The translations under genes and the position numbers were made by a program. This document shows positions 7,665-15,305 of a stretch of 64,000 nucleotides of DNA, one piece after another (the stretch's first letter is position 1; the number at the start of each line of letters is the position of its first letter). The notes beneath the pieces are model-generated. The model did no database searches and was not told the origin of the DNA. It saw only the letters and a program-made list of their open reading frames with translations. The stretch lies in contig CAWHZU010000019.1 in assembly GCA_963833885.1 (NCBI GenBank), positions 496,001 to 560,000 of the forward strand, read 5' to 3'. This DNA comes from JASHPR01 sp963833885. Lineage in GTDB: Bacteria > Actinomycetota > Actinomycetes > Streptosporangiales > Streptosporangiaceae.

Positions 7665-8843
7665 TCACCCGATGACGAGAGAGTCCAGGTACCCGCGCAG
7701 GTTGCGCCGTGCCTCGCTGACCGAGTCGCCGCCGAACTTCTCGGTGGCGGCGTCGCCGAGCACCAGCGCGGCCATGGCCTCGGCTACCACGCCGGCCGCG
7801 GGCACCGCGGTGACGTCGCTGCGCTGGTTGATGGCCTTCGCTGGCTCGCCGGAGCGCACGTCGACTGTGTCCAGGGCCCTCGGCACCGTGGAGATCGGCT
7901 TCATCGCGGCCCGCACCCGGATCACTTCGCCGGTGCTCATCCCGCCCTCGATCCCGCCGGCCCGGTTGGTTCGCCTGCGGACCCCGCCCGCGGTCGCCTC
8001 GATTTCGTCATGCGCCACGGAACCATGGCGGCGGGCGGTGGCGAAGCCGTCGCCGATCTCGACTCCCTTGATCGCGTGGATGCTCATCATCGCGCCGGCC
8101 AGCCTGCCATCGAGCCGCCGGTCCCAGTGCACGTGGCTGCCCAGGCCTGGCGGTACGCCGTAGACGACCACCTCGATAACGCCGCCGAGGGTGTCGCCGT
8201 CCTTGCGGGCGCGGTCGATCTCCTCCCGCATAGCCGCGCTGGCGTCCGGGTCGAGACAGCGGACCGGGTCCTCGTCGACCCTGGCACCGTCCCCGGGGGC
8301 CGGCAGCACCCCTTCCGGAGCGCACACCGAACCGATCGCCACCACGTGACTCAGGATCTGCGCGCCGAGCACCTGACGCAGGTACCGCCGGGCGACCTCG
8401 CCGAGCGCCACCCGGGCCGCGGTCTCGCGGGCGCTGGCCCGCTCCAGCACCGGCCGTGCCTCGTCATGACCGTACTTCTGCATGCCGGCCAGGTCCGCGT
8501 GGCCGGGACGGGGCCTGGTCAGCGGGGCGTTTCTGGCCTGTTCAGCCAGTTCCGCCGCGCTCACCGGGTCGGGTGACATCACGGTCTCCCACTTGGGCCA
8601 CTCGGTGTTGGCTATCCGGATTGCGACCGGGCCGCCAAGCGTCACGCCGTGCCGCACTCCCCCGGTGATCTCCACCTCATCCTGCTCGAACTTCATCCGC
8701 GCGCCGCGACCGTACCCGGCCCGCCTCCTGGCCAGCGCGGACGCGATGTCGGCCGTGGTGACCTCGACGCCGGCCGGCACGCCCTCGCAGATCGCCACCA
8801 GCGCGCGTCCGTGCGACTCTCCCGCGGTCAGCCAGCGCAGCAT
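7665..8843 (-). CDS. aroC: Chorismate synthase
   Basis: Converts EPSP to chorismate using reduced FMN. 392 residues with the family landmarks GESHG near the N-terminus, RPGHADLAGMQKYG, ERASARETAARVA and the GSVAHDE and GGMSTGE segments. ATG start at 8843; the preceding gene ends 19 nt upstream on the same strand. In most relatives aroK follows directly, but here the transporter/dehydrogenase cassette intervenes. Intact. Confidence 0.97.
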   Translation of the reverse strand: MLRWLTAGESHGRALVAICEGVPAGVEVTTADIASALARRRAGYGRGARMKFEQDEVEITGGVRHGVTLGGPVAIRIANTEWPKWETVMSPDPVSAAELAEQARNAPLTRPRPGHADLAGMQKYGHDEARPVLERASARETAARVALGEVARRYLRQVLGAQILSHVVAIGSVCAPEGVLPAPGDGARVDEDPVRCLDPDASAAMREEIDRARKDGDTLGGVIEVVVYGVPPGLGSHVHWDRRLDGRLAGAMMSIHAIKGVEIGDGFATARRHGSVAHDEIEATAGGVRRRTNRAGGIEGGMSTGEVIRVRAAMKPISTVPRALDTVDVRSGEPAKAINQRSDVTAVPAAGVVAEAMAALVLGDAATEKFGGDSVSEARRNLRGYLDSLVIG

Positions 8844-8862
8844 ACGAGCGATCCTGCCATGT

Positions 8863-9678
8863 TCAGGGCTCCGGCCAGCCGGGCGCGGGGGTCACCGCGA
8901 CCGCGATACCCCGGCGCAGCCGGCCACCCAGGCTGGCCATGACCTCGGCCCCAAGCCGGCGGGCCGCCTCCTGGCCTGCCACCGCGGCACAGCCGTCGGC
9001 GAGCATCACGTTGATCTGCAGGTCGCTGCCGTCGGCGGCGGCGACGCTCAGCCCGGCGATCGCGGGCTGGTTGGCCCCCGCGGACCGCACCGCGGCCAGC
9101 ACGTCCGGATCCTGGTGCGGCAGCGGAACCGGCCGTCCGTCGGCGAGCGCGGCGAGCCGCGCGCCGTCGATGGCTATCGGGACCGGCCCGGCGACGTCCA
9201 CGATGACGGCGCACGCGTCCTCGGCCGCGGCCCGCCACACCTGGGCGGCGGGCTCGGGCACCGGCCGTGCCTGCTGCCGCCACATGGCCAGCGCCTGGCT
9301 GCAGGTGAACGCCGGGATCGCCCGCCTGCCGTCCCGCCCGACCAGGGTGGGCAGCGACATCTCGGCGCCGGAGTCACCGCCGCCGGGCCGGGTGTGGCCA
9401 GGGCTCTGCGGCCCGTTGTCGGACCGAGTGTGCCCGGGGCTCTGCGGCTCACTGTCGGGCCGGGAGTGGCCGGGGCTCTGCGGCTCGCCGTCGCTCCCGG
9501 CTGCCACAGCGACGATCGGCACGAGCAGCCGCGAGCTTGCCAGCGCTGTCAGCGCGGCGTGCTCGCTGCCCTGACCGGAGCCGAACGCCGCAAGGGCGGC
9601 GGCGACCCGCGGCTCGGCGGAGCCGTGGTCGTCGCGGAACGGGGACTCCCCGGCAGCAGGAAAGGGCACGACCCACAC
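8863..9678 (-). CDS. SseB family protein with inserted dodecapeptide repeats
   Basis: About 271 residues if started at GTG 9678 (the frame is open to 9783, but the extra residues look like promoter DNA; no strong ribosome site settles the start). The N-terminal SseB-like region runs GSAEPRVAAALAAF, ASSRLLVPIVAVAA, then SLPTLVGRDGRRAIPAFTCSQALAMW and IDGARLAALADG. An Ala/Arg-rich C-terminal domain follows. Three 12-residue repeats around PQSPGH split the SseB domain. SseB in enterobacteria modulates secretion and stress functions; the actinobacterial role is unknown. It is probably co-transcribed with aroC, 19 nt downstream. Confidence 0.75.
   Translation of the reverse strand: MWVVPFPAAGESPFRDDHGSAEPRVAAALAAFGSGQGSEHAALTALASSRLLVPIVAVAAGSDGEPQSPGHSRPDSEPQSPGHTRSDNGPQSPGHTRPGGGDSGAEMSLPTLVGRDGRRAIPAFTCSQALAMWRQQARPVPEPAAQVWRAAAEDACAVIVDVAGPVPIAIDGARLAALADGRPVPLPHQDPDVLAAVRSAGANQPAIAGLSVAAADGSDLQINVMLADGCAAVAGQEAARRLGAEVMASLGGRLRRGIAVAVTPAPGWPEP
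9379..9486. repeat. 36-nt tandem repeat, three copies
   Basis: Encodes three dodecapeptides around PQSPGHTRP within the SseB-like gene. The unit length keeps the frame. Confidence 0.88.
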
Positions 9679-9816
9679 TGTAGATGGCGGCACGGCATGG
9701 AGTCGGCGCAGGTAGGTTGCGTGTTGTTGAGAGTGCCTCAGCGGAAGCAGTTGAGGACGCTTTTCGCAATGTGAGACTCTCATGGAACTGCCTCAACGTC
9801 CGACACAGGGGAATGC

Positions 9817-10302
9817 GTGCGCCAGGCTGACCAGGCATCCGTGGCCATCCAGCCAGGGACGCTCATGCATAAGGCAATCCCGCCACGGCTTGTCGAGCCG
9901 TATCTGGCGGGTCGCCGCGCGGTCATCGCCGGGTTCGTCTACCGGGTGCAGGACAGCTCGTTCACCAGCCCGGGCGAGTATTACGAGGCACTGGACCTTG
10001 GCTATGAGGGCTCGGACTTTGGCCCGGACCTCGCGGAGGTGTATGTCTTGCGCTGGAATGCGGTGAGCCCGGAACCGTACCGGGTCCCTTACTCCGCCGA
10101 TCGCGGCGGCGACTGGTCCGCCAAGCCGCCGTTCACCGGAACGGGCTACACCTCATCGCGCGGCCACGTGATCCCGGAGTTCTACCTGGATCCGGTGCCG
10201 GTTCCGGTGGGAGCCGAGATCTACCGGATCGCCGATGGCCGGGCGGATTTCATCGCCCGCTTCGACGGGCAGGTTTGGCTGCGCCCGGCGGGGGCGATCT
10301 GA
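9817..10302 (+). CDS. Conserved-looking hypothetical protein
   Basis: 161 residues, no family recognised. GTG 9817 is preferred because CAGGGG lies 6 nt upstream; ATG 9865 (MHKAIPPRLV) is an alternative. It is an acidic/aromatic soluble protein with segments such as VEPYLAGRRAVIAGFVYRV, an acidic tyrosine-rich stretch, and EFYLDPVPVPVGAEIYRI, which suggest a beta-rich fold. No signal peptide or membrane segment. It ends two bases before the next gene, and the two are probably translated together, so they may form a functional pair. Confidence 0.65.
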   Translation: MRQADQASVAIQPGTLMHKAIPPRLVEPYLAGRRAVIAGFVYRVQDSSFTSPGEYYEALDLGYEGSDFGPDLAEVYVLRWNAVSPEPYRVPYSADRGGDWSAKPPFTGTGYTSSRGHVIPEFYLDPVPVPVGAEIYRIADGRADFIARFDGQVWLRPAGAI

Positions 10303-10304
10303 GC

Positions 10305-11660
10305 ATGCGATACCGGCTGATGGCTACCTACCGCGGCGCCCCCTATGAGGCAGGGATCGGCCCCACCGACGCCGATGTCGTGCTGTTCGCCGCCTGCCCG
10401 CCGCCGGAGGAGCTCGGCTTTGAGCCCGCCACCGGGCACTGGCGCAAGCAGCTGCGCATCGAGGAGGTGCAGGCGCTGTGGGAGTCCCGGCCGATGGGCA
10501 CGTTCCGCGGTGACCGCTGCATCGTGCTGGACGATCTGGGCGACCGGCTGCACATCGCCTACCAGGGCCATGACGCCTATCAGGCGGAACGGCTCGGCTA
10601 TTGGCAGGTGGACCGCGGCGTGTACGAGCTGATAACGCCGCGCGATGAGGTCAGCGAGATCGTCGAGGAACGGTTCGACTATCCGCACCCCGCGACTGGG
10701 CCGCTGCCGGCCGTCGGACGCCAGACCGGGCCACAGCCCGCGGTGCCGCCGCACACCGGGCCGCTGTCGGCCGTGGCTCGGCAGACCGGGCCACAGCCCG
10801 CCGTGGCTCGGCAGACCGGACCACAGCCCGCCGTCGGACGGCAGACCGGGCCACAGCCCGCCGTGGCTCGGCAGACCGGGCCACAGCCCGCCGTCGGACG
10901 GCAGACCGGGCCACAGCCCGCCCTAGCGCCGCACACCGGGCCGCTGCCGGCCGTGGCTCGGCAAACCGGGCCACACCCCGCCGTGGGACGGCAGACCGGG
11001 CCACAGCCCGCCGTGGCGCCGCAGACCCGGCCACAGCCCGCCGTGACACCGCACACCGGCCCTCAGCCAACGGTGGGACGGCAGACCGGTCCACAGCCCG
11101 CAGCGCGACGGCAGACTGGACCACAGCGCGCCCTAGGACGGCAGACCGGGCCACAGCCCGCCGTCCCCCAGTTCCCCATGAACCCGCCGTCCGGTGAGCC
11201 TCAGCTGCCGCTCGAGGCGGCGGCGCGGCGCGCGGCCTCGGCCCGTGTTCTGCAGCCGACCGGACCGCAGCCGACCGGGCCGCAGCCGACCGGGCCGCAG
11301 CCGACCGGGCCGACCCGGCCGGAAGCCGGGGCGCTGGCGGAGCCCGCCCCGCCCCCTGCGCAGCGCCGGCCGGCGGCCCGCCGCCGACGTTCCGAGCTCC
11401 GGAGCCAGGCAACCCAGCGGATCTTCTCGGAACTCGCAAGCCTCGCGGCGATACCGCCGTCCGCCTACGCGGTCGGCGAAGAGGTCGACGGCGCCATGTG
11501 CCTGATCCAGACTCCCGACGGATTCGAGGTCTTCAATGCCGCCGCGGGCGCCAGGCACGAGGTGCGCATTTTCGACGACGAGGAGTCCGCATACTTTTAC
11601 CTGTTCGGCGTTCTCGCCGCCGAGGCGGTTCGGACCGGCCGACTTGCACCGCAAGGGTAA
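10305..11660 (+). CDS. Hypothetical protein with 16 decapeptide repeats
   Basis: 451 residues in three parts. Residues 1-125 form a globular domain (RYRLMATYRGAPYEAGIG...WQVDRGVYELITPRDEV). Residues about 131-337 are a disordered repeat region: 16 copies of a TGPQPAVGRQ-type decapeptide, then four PTGPQ units. The C-terminal 100 residues form a second domain (AVGEEVDGAMCLIQTPDGFE, then FDDEESAYFYLFGVLAAEAV). The C-terminal pattern recalls domains that accompany actinobacterial TNT/toxin-related proteins, but I cannot assign it. It is coupled to the gene 2 nt upstream. The repeat may act as a flexible tether between the two domains. Confidence 0.7.
   Translation: MRYRLMATYRGAPYEAGIGPTDADVVLFAACPPPEELGFEPATGHWRKQLRIEEVQALWESRPMGTFRGDRCIVLDDLGDRLHIAYQGHDAYQAERLGYWQVDRGVYELITPRDEVSEIVEERFDYPHPATGPLPAVGRQTGPQPAVPPHTGPLSAVARQTGPQPAVARQTGPQPAVGRQTGPQPAVARQTGPQPAVGRQTGPQPALAPHTGPLPAVARQTGPHPAVGRQTGPQPAVAPQTRPQPAVTPHTGPQPTVGRQTGPQPAARRQTGPQRALGRQTGPQPAVPQFPMNPPSGEPQLPLEAAARRAASARVLQPTGPQPTGPQPTGPQPTGPTRPEAGALAEPAPPPAQRRPAARRRRSELRSQATQRIFSELASLAAIPPSAYAVGEEVDGAMCLIQTPDGFEVFNAAAGARHEVRIFDDEESAYFYLFGVLAAEAVRTGRLAPQG
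10695..11171. repeat. 30-nt minisatellite, 16 copies
   Basis: Sixteen in-frame 30-nt units encode variants of TGPQPAVGRQ, TGPQPAVARQ and TGPLPAVARQ with PH or PQ endings. Some neighbouring copies alternate GRQ and ARQ, suggesting expansion by duplication of 60-nt pairs. Confidence 0.95.
11255..11314. repeat. 15-nt tandem repeat, four copies
   Basis: Four CCGACCGGGCCGCAG-type units coding PTGPQ, in the same gene as the 30-nt array and 83 nt after it. Confidence 0.92.
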
Positions 11661-11790
11661 GCCGACGCCGCATAACCGCATGTGAACGCCGCTGGGGCCG
11701 TTCTGGTATGACATCCGGCCCACCTGAGAACTACCTGTGGTGTTGGCGAAGTTCGCCCGCATGCGCCGCCCCGGCCGCTATGGTGCAATT

Positions 11791-11836
11791 GCTGGCGGGG
11801 CTGAAGGTCCCCCGCTCCCCAAGCAGCCCCGCCGGC
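11791..11836. other. Inverted repeat between two plus-strand genes
   Basis: GCTGGCGGGGCTG (11791-11803) pairs with CAGCCCCGCCGGC (11824-11836) at 12 of 13 positions around a 20-nt loop. It lies 131 nt after the repeat-protein stop and 50 nt before the aldose epimerase start. A transcription terminator is the simplest reading; no U-tract follows. Confidence 0.5.
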
Positions 11837-11885
11837 ACTTAAAAACCAGGGTTCCGGTCCCCGGCCGGCACGCGGAGAAAGCAAG

Positions 11886-12827
11886 ATGGTCGGCATGACG
11901 AAGCTGACCTCGATTCCGCTCACCGGAGCGCAGTACCGGATATCAGCGGGTGACTACTCCGCAGCAGTTACCGAACTCGGCGCGGGCCTGCGCGAATTTC
12001 GGTACCGTGATCGCCCCGTAATCGCAGAATATGGGCCCGATGAACTCCCGCCCGGCGCCGCGGGTCAACTGTTGGCCCCGTGGCCGAACCGGATCGACGG
12101 CGGCAGGTACACGATCGACGGCACCAGCTATCAGCTGGACCTGAGTGAGCCAGAGCAGGGCAACGCAATTCACGGCCTGACCCGGTGGGCGGGCTGGCAG
12201 GAAGCCGAGCACACGGCCGAGGCGGTGCGCCTGCGGCACGCGCTGTACGGGAGCCACGGCTACCCGTTCTGCCTGGAGCTGTCCGCTGAATACCGGCTCA
12301 GCGCCACCGAGGGGCTGCACGTCAGCGTGACGGCCGCCAACCCGGGCAGCCGCCCTGCCCCGTACGGCACCGGCTCGCACCCGTACCTGACTACCGGGGC
12401 GCCGGTGATCGACGGATGCGAGCTGCTGCTTCCTGCCGCACGCTGGCTCAGGCCCGGCGACCGGGGCATCCCGCGCGGCGAGCCCGAGGACGTCACCGGG
12501 ACCCCCTATGACTTCCGCGAGCCGCGCCTGGTGGCCGACACGCTGATCGATCACGCGTTCACCGCGCTGACCACCGGCCAGGACGGCCGCGCCTGGGCCC
12601 AGGTGAGCAGCGCGGGCGTGCGGGTGGCGTTCTGGGCGGGCCAGGGCTACCGATGGCTGCAGGTGTTCACCGGGGACGCGCTGGATCCGGCGCACCGCAG
12701 GCGCGCGATCGCCATCGAGCCGATGACCTGCCCGCCGAACAGCTTTGCCACCGGGATCGACCTGCTGATCCTGCAGCCCGGCGACAGCATCACGCACGAG
12801 TGGGGAATCGCGGTGCGTCACTCCTGA
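11886..12827 (+). CDS. Aldose 1-epimerase family protein
   Basis: Interconverts alpha and beta anomers of aldoses (mutarotase fold, cytosolic). 313 residues. The family catalytic elements are present: WPNRI near residue 60, a His in AIHGL, the second His in GTGSHPYL, and the catalytic Glu in AIEPMTCPPNSFATG near the C-terminus. GGAGAAAG precedes ATG 11886; the nearby ATG at 11895 is an alternative. It overlaps the convergent MocA-like gene by 10 bp at its 3' end. The actual sugar is unknown. Confidence 0.92.
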   Translation: MVGMTKLTSIPLTGAQYRISAGDYSAAVTELGAGLREFRYRDRPVIAEYGPDELPPGAAGQLLAPWPNRIDGGRYTIDGTSYQLDLSEPEQGNAIHGLTRWAGWQEAEHTAEAVRLRHALYGSHGYPFCLELSAEYRLSATEGLHVSVTAANPGSRPAPYGTGSHPYLTTGAPVIDGCELLLPAARWLRPGDRGIPRGEPEDVTGTPYDFREPRLVADTLIDHAFTALTTGQDGRAWAQVSSAGVRVAFWAGQGYRWLQVFTGDALDPAHRRRAIAIEPMTCPPNSFATGIDLLILQPGDSITHEWGIAVRHS

Positions 12828-13474
12828 TCCGCTGTGCCGGCCGGAGCGTGATCCGCTGTGCCGGCCGGAGCGGCGGCCTCCCGCGGCCGCACGAGGCCGG
12901 CCAGCCGGTCCAGGTCGGAGCGGGTATCCAGGTCGTCCGGGCTGCCGGTGTCGCCGCACTCGACCAGGGTCACCAGGTCCGGGTGCGCGCGCAGGAACGG
13001 CCGGGCCCCGGCATCCCCGACGGCCAGCGCGGCCACCTCAGCCCAGTGCTCCCTGGCAAGCAGGACCGGGTTGCGCGGCGCTCCCGCGTACGCGGCCACG
13101 GCTACCCGGGCGCCGGCCGCGAAGGCGGCGATCAGGCGCCGCACTGACTCGGGCCCGACCAGCGGCTGATCCACGAGCGCGATCACGGCGGCGGCGCAGT
13201 TATCCGGCACCGTGGCCAGGCCGGCCGCGAGTGACGAGCCCATGCCGGTACGCCAGTTCGGGTTGTGCACGGCCAGCACGCCGGGCTGGTCGACGGCTAC
13301 CGCGCCGGTCACCACCACGATGGGCGACGCCCCTCCGTCGCGAAGCAGCGCCACGCCGCGCTGTGCGAGCCGCTCGCCGCCGATCTCGACGGTCGCCTTG
13401 GGCTGCCCGAGCCTGGTCCCTCCGCCCGCGGCAAGCAGGATCCCGGCGACTCCCGCCGACGTGTCGCTCTGCAC
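12818..13474 (-). CDS. MocA/MobA-like nucleotidyltransferase
   Basis: 218 residues of the molybdenum-cofactor cytidylyltransferase type. N-terminal motif GILLAAGGGTRLGQPK binds NTP, with VVTGAVAVDQPG and ALVDQPLVGPESVRRL following as in MocA. It lies 37 nt downstream of the XdhC-like gene on the same strand, the classic partner for insertion of cytidylated Mo cofactor into xanthine-dehydrogenase-family enzymes. The last residues come from a duplicated 24-bp element (PAGTADHAPAGTAD), and the 3' end overlaps the convergent epimerase gene. No Mo-hydroxylase structural genes are in the window. Confidence 0.85.
   Translation of the reverse strand: MQSDTSAGVAGILLAAGGGTRLGQPKATVEIGGERLAQRGVALLRDGGASPIVVVTGAVAVDQPGVLAVHNPNWRTGMGSSLAAGLATVPDNCAAAVIALVDQPLVGPESVRRLIAAFAAGARVAVAAYAGAPRNPVLLAREHWAEVAALAVGDAGARPFLRAHPDLVTLVECGDTGSPDDLDTRSDLDRLAGLVRPREAAAPAGTADHAPAGTADQE
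12825..12872. repeat. 24-bp perfect tandem duplication
   Basis: Two identical adjacent 24-bp copies beginning TGATCCGCTGTGCC. The first copy spans the epimerase stop codon; both lie in the 3' end of the convergent MocA-like gene and lengthen its C-terminus by eight residues. Confidence 0.95.
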
Positions 13475-13511
13475 GACTGCCAGGCTAGCCCCGCAGCCGC
13501 TCCGTCGCCCG

Positions 13512-14705
13512 TCAGGCAGAGGTGGTGCTGCCGTGGATGCGGCCGGTGGTTGCCATCAGCGGGCGGCCGGAGCCGCCCCAGCGCAGCTGGATCAGCTCGG
13601 CCGCGATCGCCACCGCGGTTTCCTCTGGCGTGCGTGCCCCCAGGTCGAGCCCGATCGGCGAGCGCAGCCTGGCCAGCTCGTCCTCGGTCAGGCCGACCTC
13701 GCGGAGCCTGGCGAGCCGGTCGTCGTGGGTGCGCCTGCTGCCCATCGCCCCGATGTAGCCGGCCGGCGTGCGCAGCGCCACCTCGAGCAACGGCACGTCG
13801 AACTTAGGGTCGTGGGTGAGCACGCAGATGACCGTCCGCGCGTCCACGTTCTGCCCGGCCAGGTAGCGGTGCGGCCAGTCGGTCACCACCTCGTCCGCGT
13901 CGGGGAAGCGCCGGCGCGTCGCGAACACCGGCCGCGCGTCGCAGACCGTCACCCGGTAGCCGAGGAACTTGCCTTCCCGCGCCACCGCGGCGGCGAAGTC
14001 GATCGCGCCGAAGACCAGCATCCGCGGCGGCGGCGCGAACGACTGGACGAATACCGACAGCTCGTCCCCGAGCCGCTCGCCGCTGGCGCCGTACCGGCGG
14101 ATCCCGGTCAGGCCCTGGGCGAGCATCCCGCGCGCGTCGTCGTCCACCGCCTGGTCCAGCCGCTCGCCCGAGCCAAGCGTGCCCGACGACCGGAGGCCGT
14201 CCGCCCCATGCCCTCCCGATCCGGGTCCGCCCGCCGAGCCATCCTGCTGGTCTTGCCCGGCGCCACTCCCCCAGATCACTCGCCGGGCGCCCACCCGGCC
14301 GGGCCCATCGATGACCGTCGCCACCGCGACCGGCTCCTCGGCCCTGACCGCCGCGGCCACCTCGCCCAGCTCGGGAAAGGTCCGGCTGCTGACCGGCTCC
14401 ACGAAGATGTCGATGATGCCGCCGCAGGTCAGGCCCACCGCGAACGCGTCATCCTCGGAGATGCCGTAGGTCTGCAGCACCGCCTGCCCGCTGCCGCGAA
14501 CCTCGCCGGTCAGCTCATAGACGGCTCCCTCGACGCAGCCGCCCGACACGCTGCCCACGGCCTCGCCGTCGGCGGACACCGCCATGGCCGCCCCGGGCTC
14601 TCTCGGCGCGCTGCTGAACGTCCGCACGACGGTCGCCAGGCCGAACGACTCCCCGGCTTCCCACCACTTGGAAATCGGATCCAGGATGTCTCGCACGCTT
14701 GTCAC
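13512..14705 (-). CDS. XdhC family Mo-enzyme maturation protein
   Basis: Chaperone-like factor that binds Mo cofactor and helps its sulfuration and insertion into xanthine dehydrogenase or aerobic CO dehydrogenase relatives. 397 residues: XdhC/CoxI domain at the N-terminus (TVVRTFSSAPREPGAAMAV, GSVSGGCVEGAVYE), then a Gly/Ser/Asp-rich linker, then the C-terminal Rossmann domain (MLVFGAIDFA, YRVTVCDARPVFA, CVLTHDPKFDVPLLEVAL, YIGAMGSRRTHDDR). ATG start at 14705; MocA-like gene downstream. The linker of about 40 residues is longer than usual. Confidence 0.9.
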   Translation of the reverse strand: MTSVRDILDPISKWWEAGESFGLATVVRTFSSAPREPGAAMAVSADGEAVGSVSGGCVEGAVYELTGEVRGSGQAVLQTYGISEDDAFAVGLTCGGIIDIFVEPVSSRTFPELGEVAAAVRAEEPVAVATVIDGPGRVGARRVIWGSGAGQDQQDGSAGGPGSGGHGADGLRSSGTLGSGERLDQAVDDDARGMLAQGLTGIRRYGASGERLGDELSVFVQSFAPPPRMLVFGAIDFAAAVAREGKFLGYRVTVCDARPVFATRRRFPDADEVVTDWPHRYLAGQNVDARTVICVLTHDPKFDVPLLEVALRTPAGYIGAMGSRRTHDDRLARLREVGLTEDELARLRSPIGLDLGARTPEETAVAIAAELIQLRWGGSGRPLMATTGRIHGSTTSA

Positions 14706-14816
14706 CTCAGGTCTCGCAGTACTCCCCCAGGTTACGTTCCCCCTAGGTCGGGAAGCGATTCTGCGACCAGCGGCAATACCGCTGGGGGACCCCGCGTGCG
14801 GCCCCGCGGCAGTCTG

Positions 14817-14846
14817 TTGACATGATTAGTTAGGTTAGCCTAAGCT
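14817..14846 (+). promoter_or_regulatory. Promoter of the iron transporter operon
   Basis: TTGACA at 14817-14822 and TAAGCT at 14841-14846, spaced by 18 nt, form a recognisable sigma-70-type promoter 43 nt before the first gene. The -10 is inside the iron box described separately, so metal-loaded repressor would cover it. Confidence 0.65.
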
Positions 14847-14848
14847 CA
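14830..14848. promoter_or_regulatory. IdeR/DmdR-type iron box
   Basis: TTAGGTTAGCCTAAGCTCA matches the 19-bp IdeR consensus TTAGGTTAGSCTAACCTAA at 17 positions. It overlaps the -10 of the promoter and precedes an iron-type ABC operon, so iron-dependent repression is expected. Confidence 0.85.
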
Positions 14849-14888
14849 TCAGCCGCCGGGGAAAAGGCTGCCTAACAGGACGGAGACC

Positions 14889-15305
14889 ATGGCCACTCCA
14901 CGCGACGCGGCCAGAGCCCGGTTTCGCGGGCCAACGCTACTGGCACTGACCTCGCTAGGGCTTTCTGCGCTGCTCGGCGCGTGTTCCTCTTCGGCTGCCT
15001 CGTCCGGGCCGGCTGCCGCCGGGACGGCCTCCACCGCCGCGGTCCACGCGACGTGTGGCCAGGTGAGCGCCGTGCTCTCGGACGGTCCCGACCCGGACTC
15101 CGATCCGGTCGGCTACGCCGAGGCCCAGATCCTGCCGCTCGGCCAGATCCACACCTCCGACGCCCAGCTCCGGGCGGCGATCGGCAAGCTTGCGGGCGCC
15201 TACCGGGCATTCTTCGACAGCAACGGGAACTCGGCCTCGGCCAAGCTGGCGGTCGCGGCCGACAGCAAGCGGATCAACTCGTTCTGTCCAGGCGCGGCGT
15301 CGTGA
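14889..15305 (+). CDS. Small lipoprotein heading the iron transporter operon
   Basis: 138 residues, no family recognised. Signal peptide with hydrophobic core and lipobox LGAC (Cys32) indicates a lipoprotein anchored outside the membrane. The mature part holds two further Cys (in HATCGQV and NSFCPG) that could form a disulfide, and helical segments around AQLRAAIGKLAGAYRAFF. It is first in the iron-regulated operon and its stop overlaps the GTG of the binding-protein gene (GTGA), so the two are translationally coupled. An accessory role in ferric uptake is inferred only from position. Confidence 0.8.
   Translation: MATPRDAARARFRGPTLLALTSLGLSALLGACSSSAASSGPAAAGTASTAAVHATCGQVSAVLSDGPDPDSDPVGYAEAQILPLGQIHTSDAQLRAAIGKLAGAYRAFFDSNGNSASAKLAVAADSKRINSFCPGAAS

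Noticed and set aside
8863..9783. Longer start of the SseB-like protein at ATG 9783
   Set aside because: The extra 35 residues do not resemble the family and the DNA looks like a promoter region.
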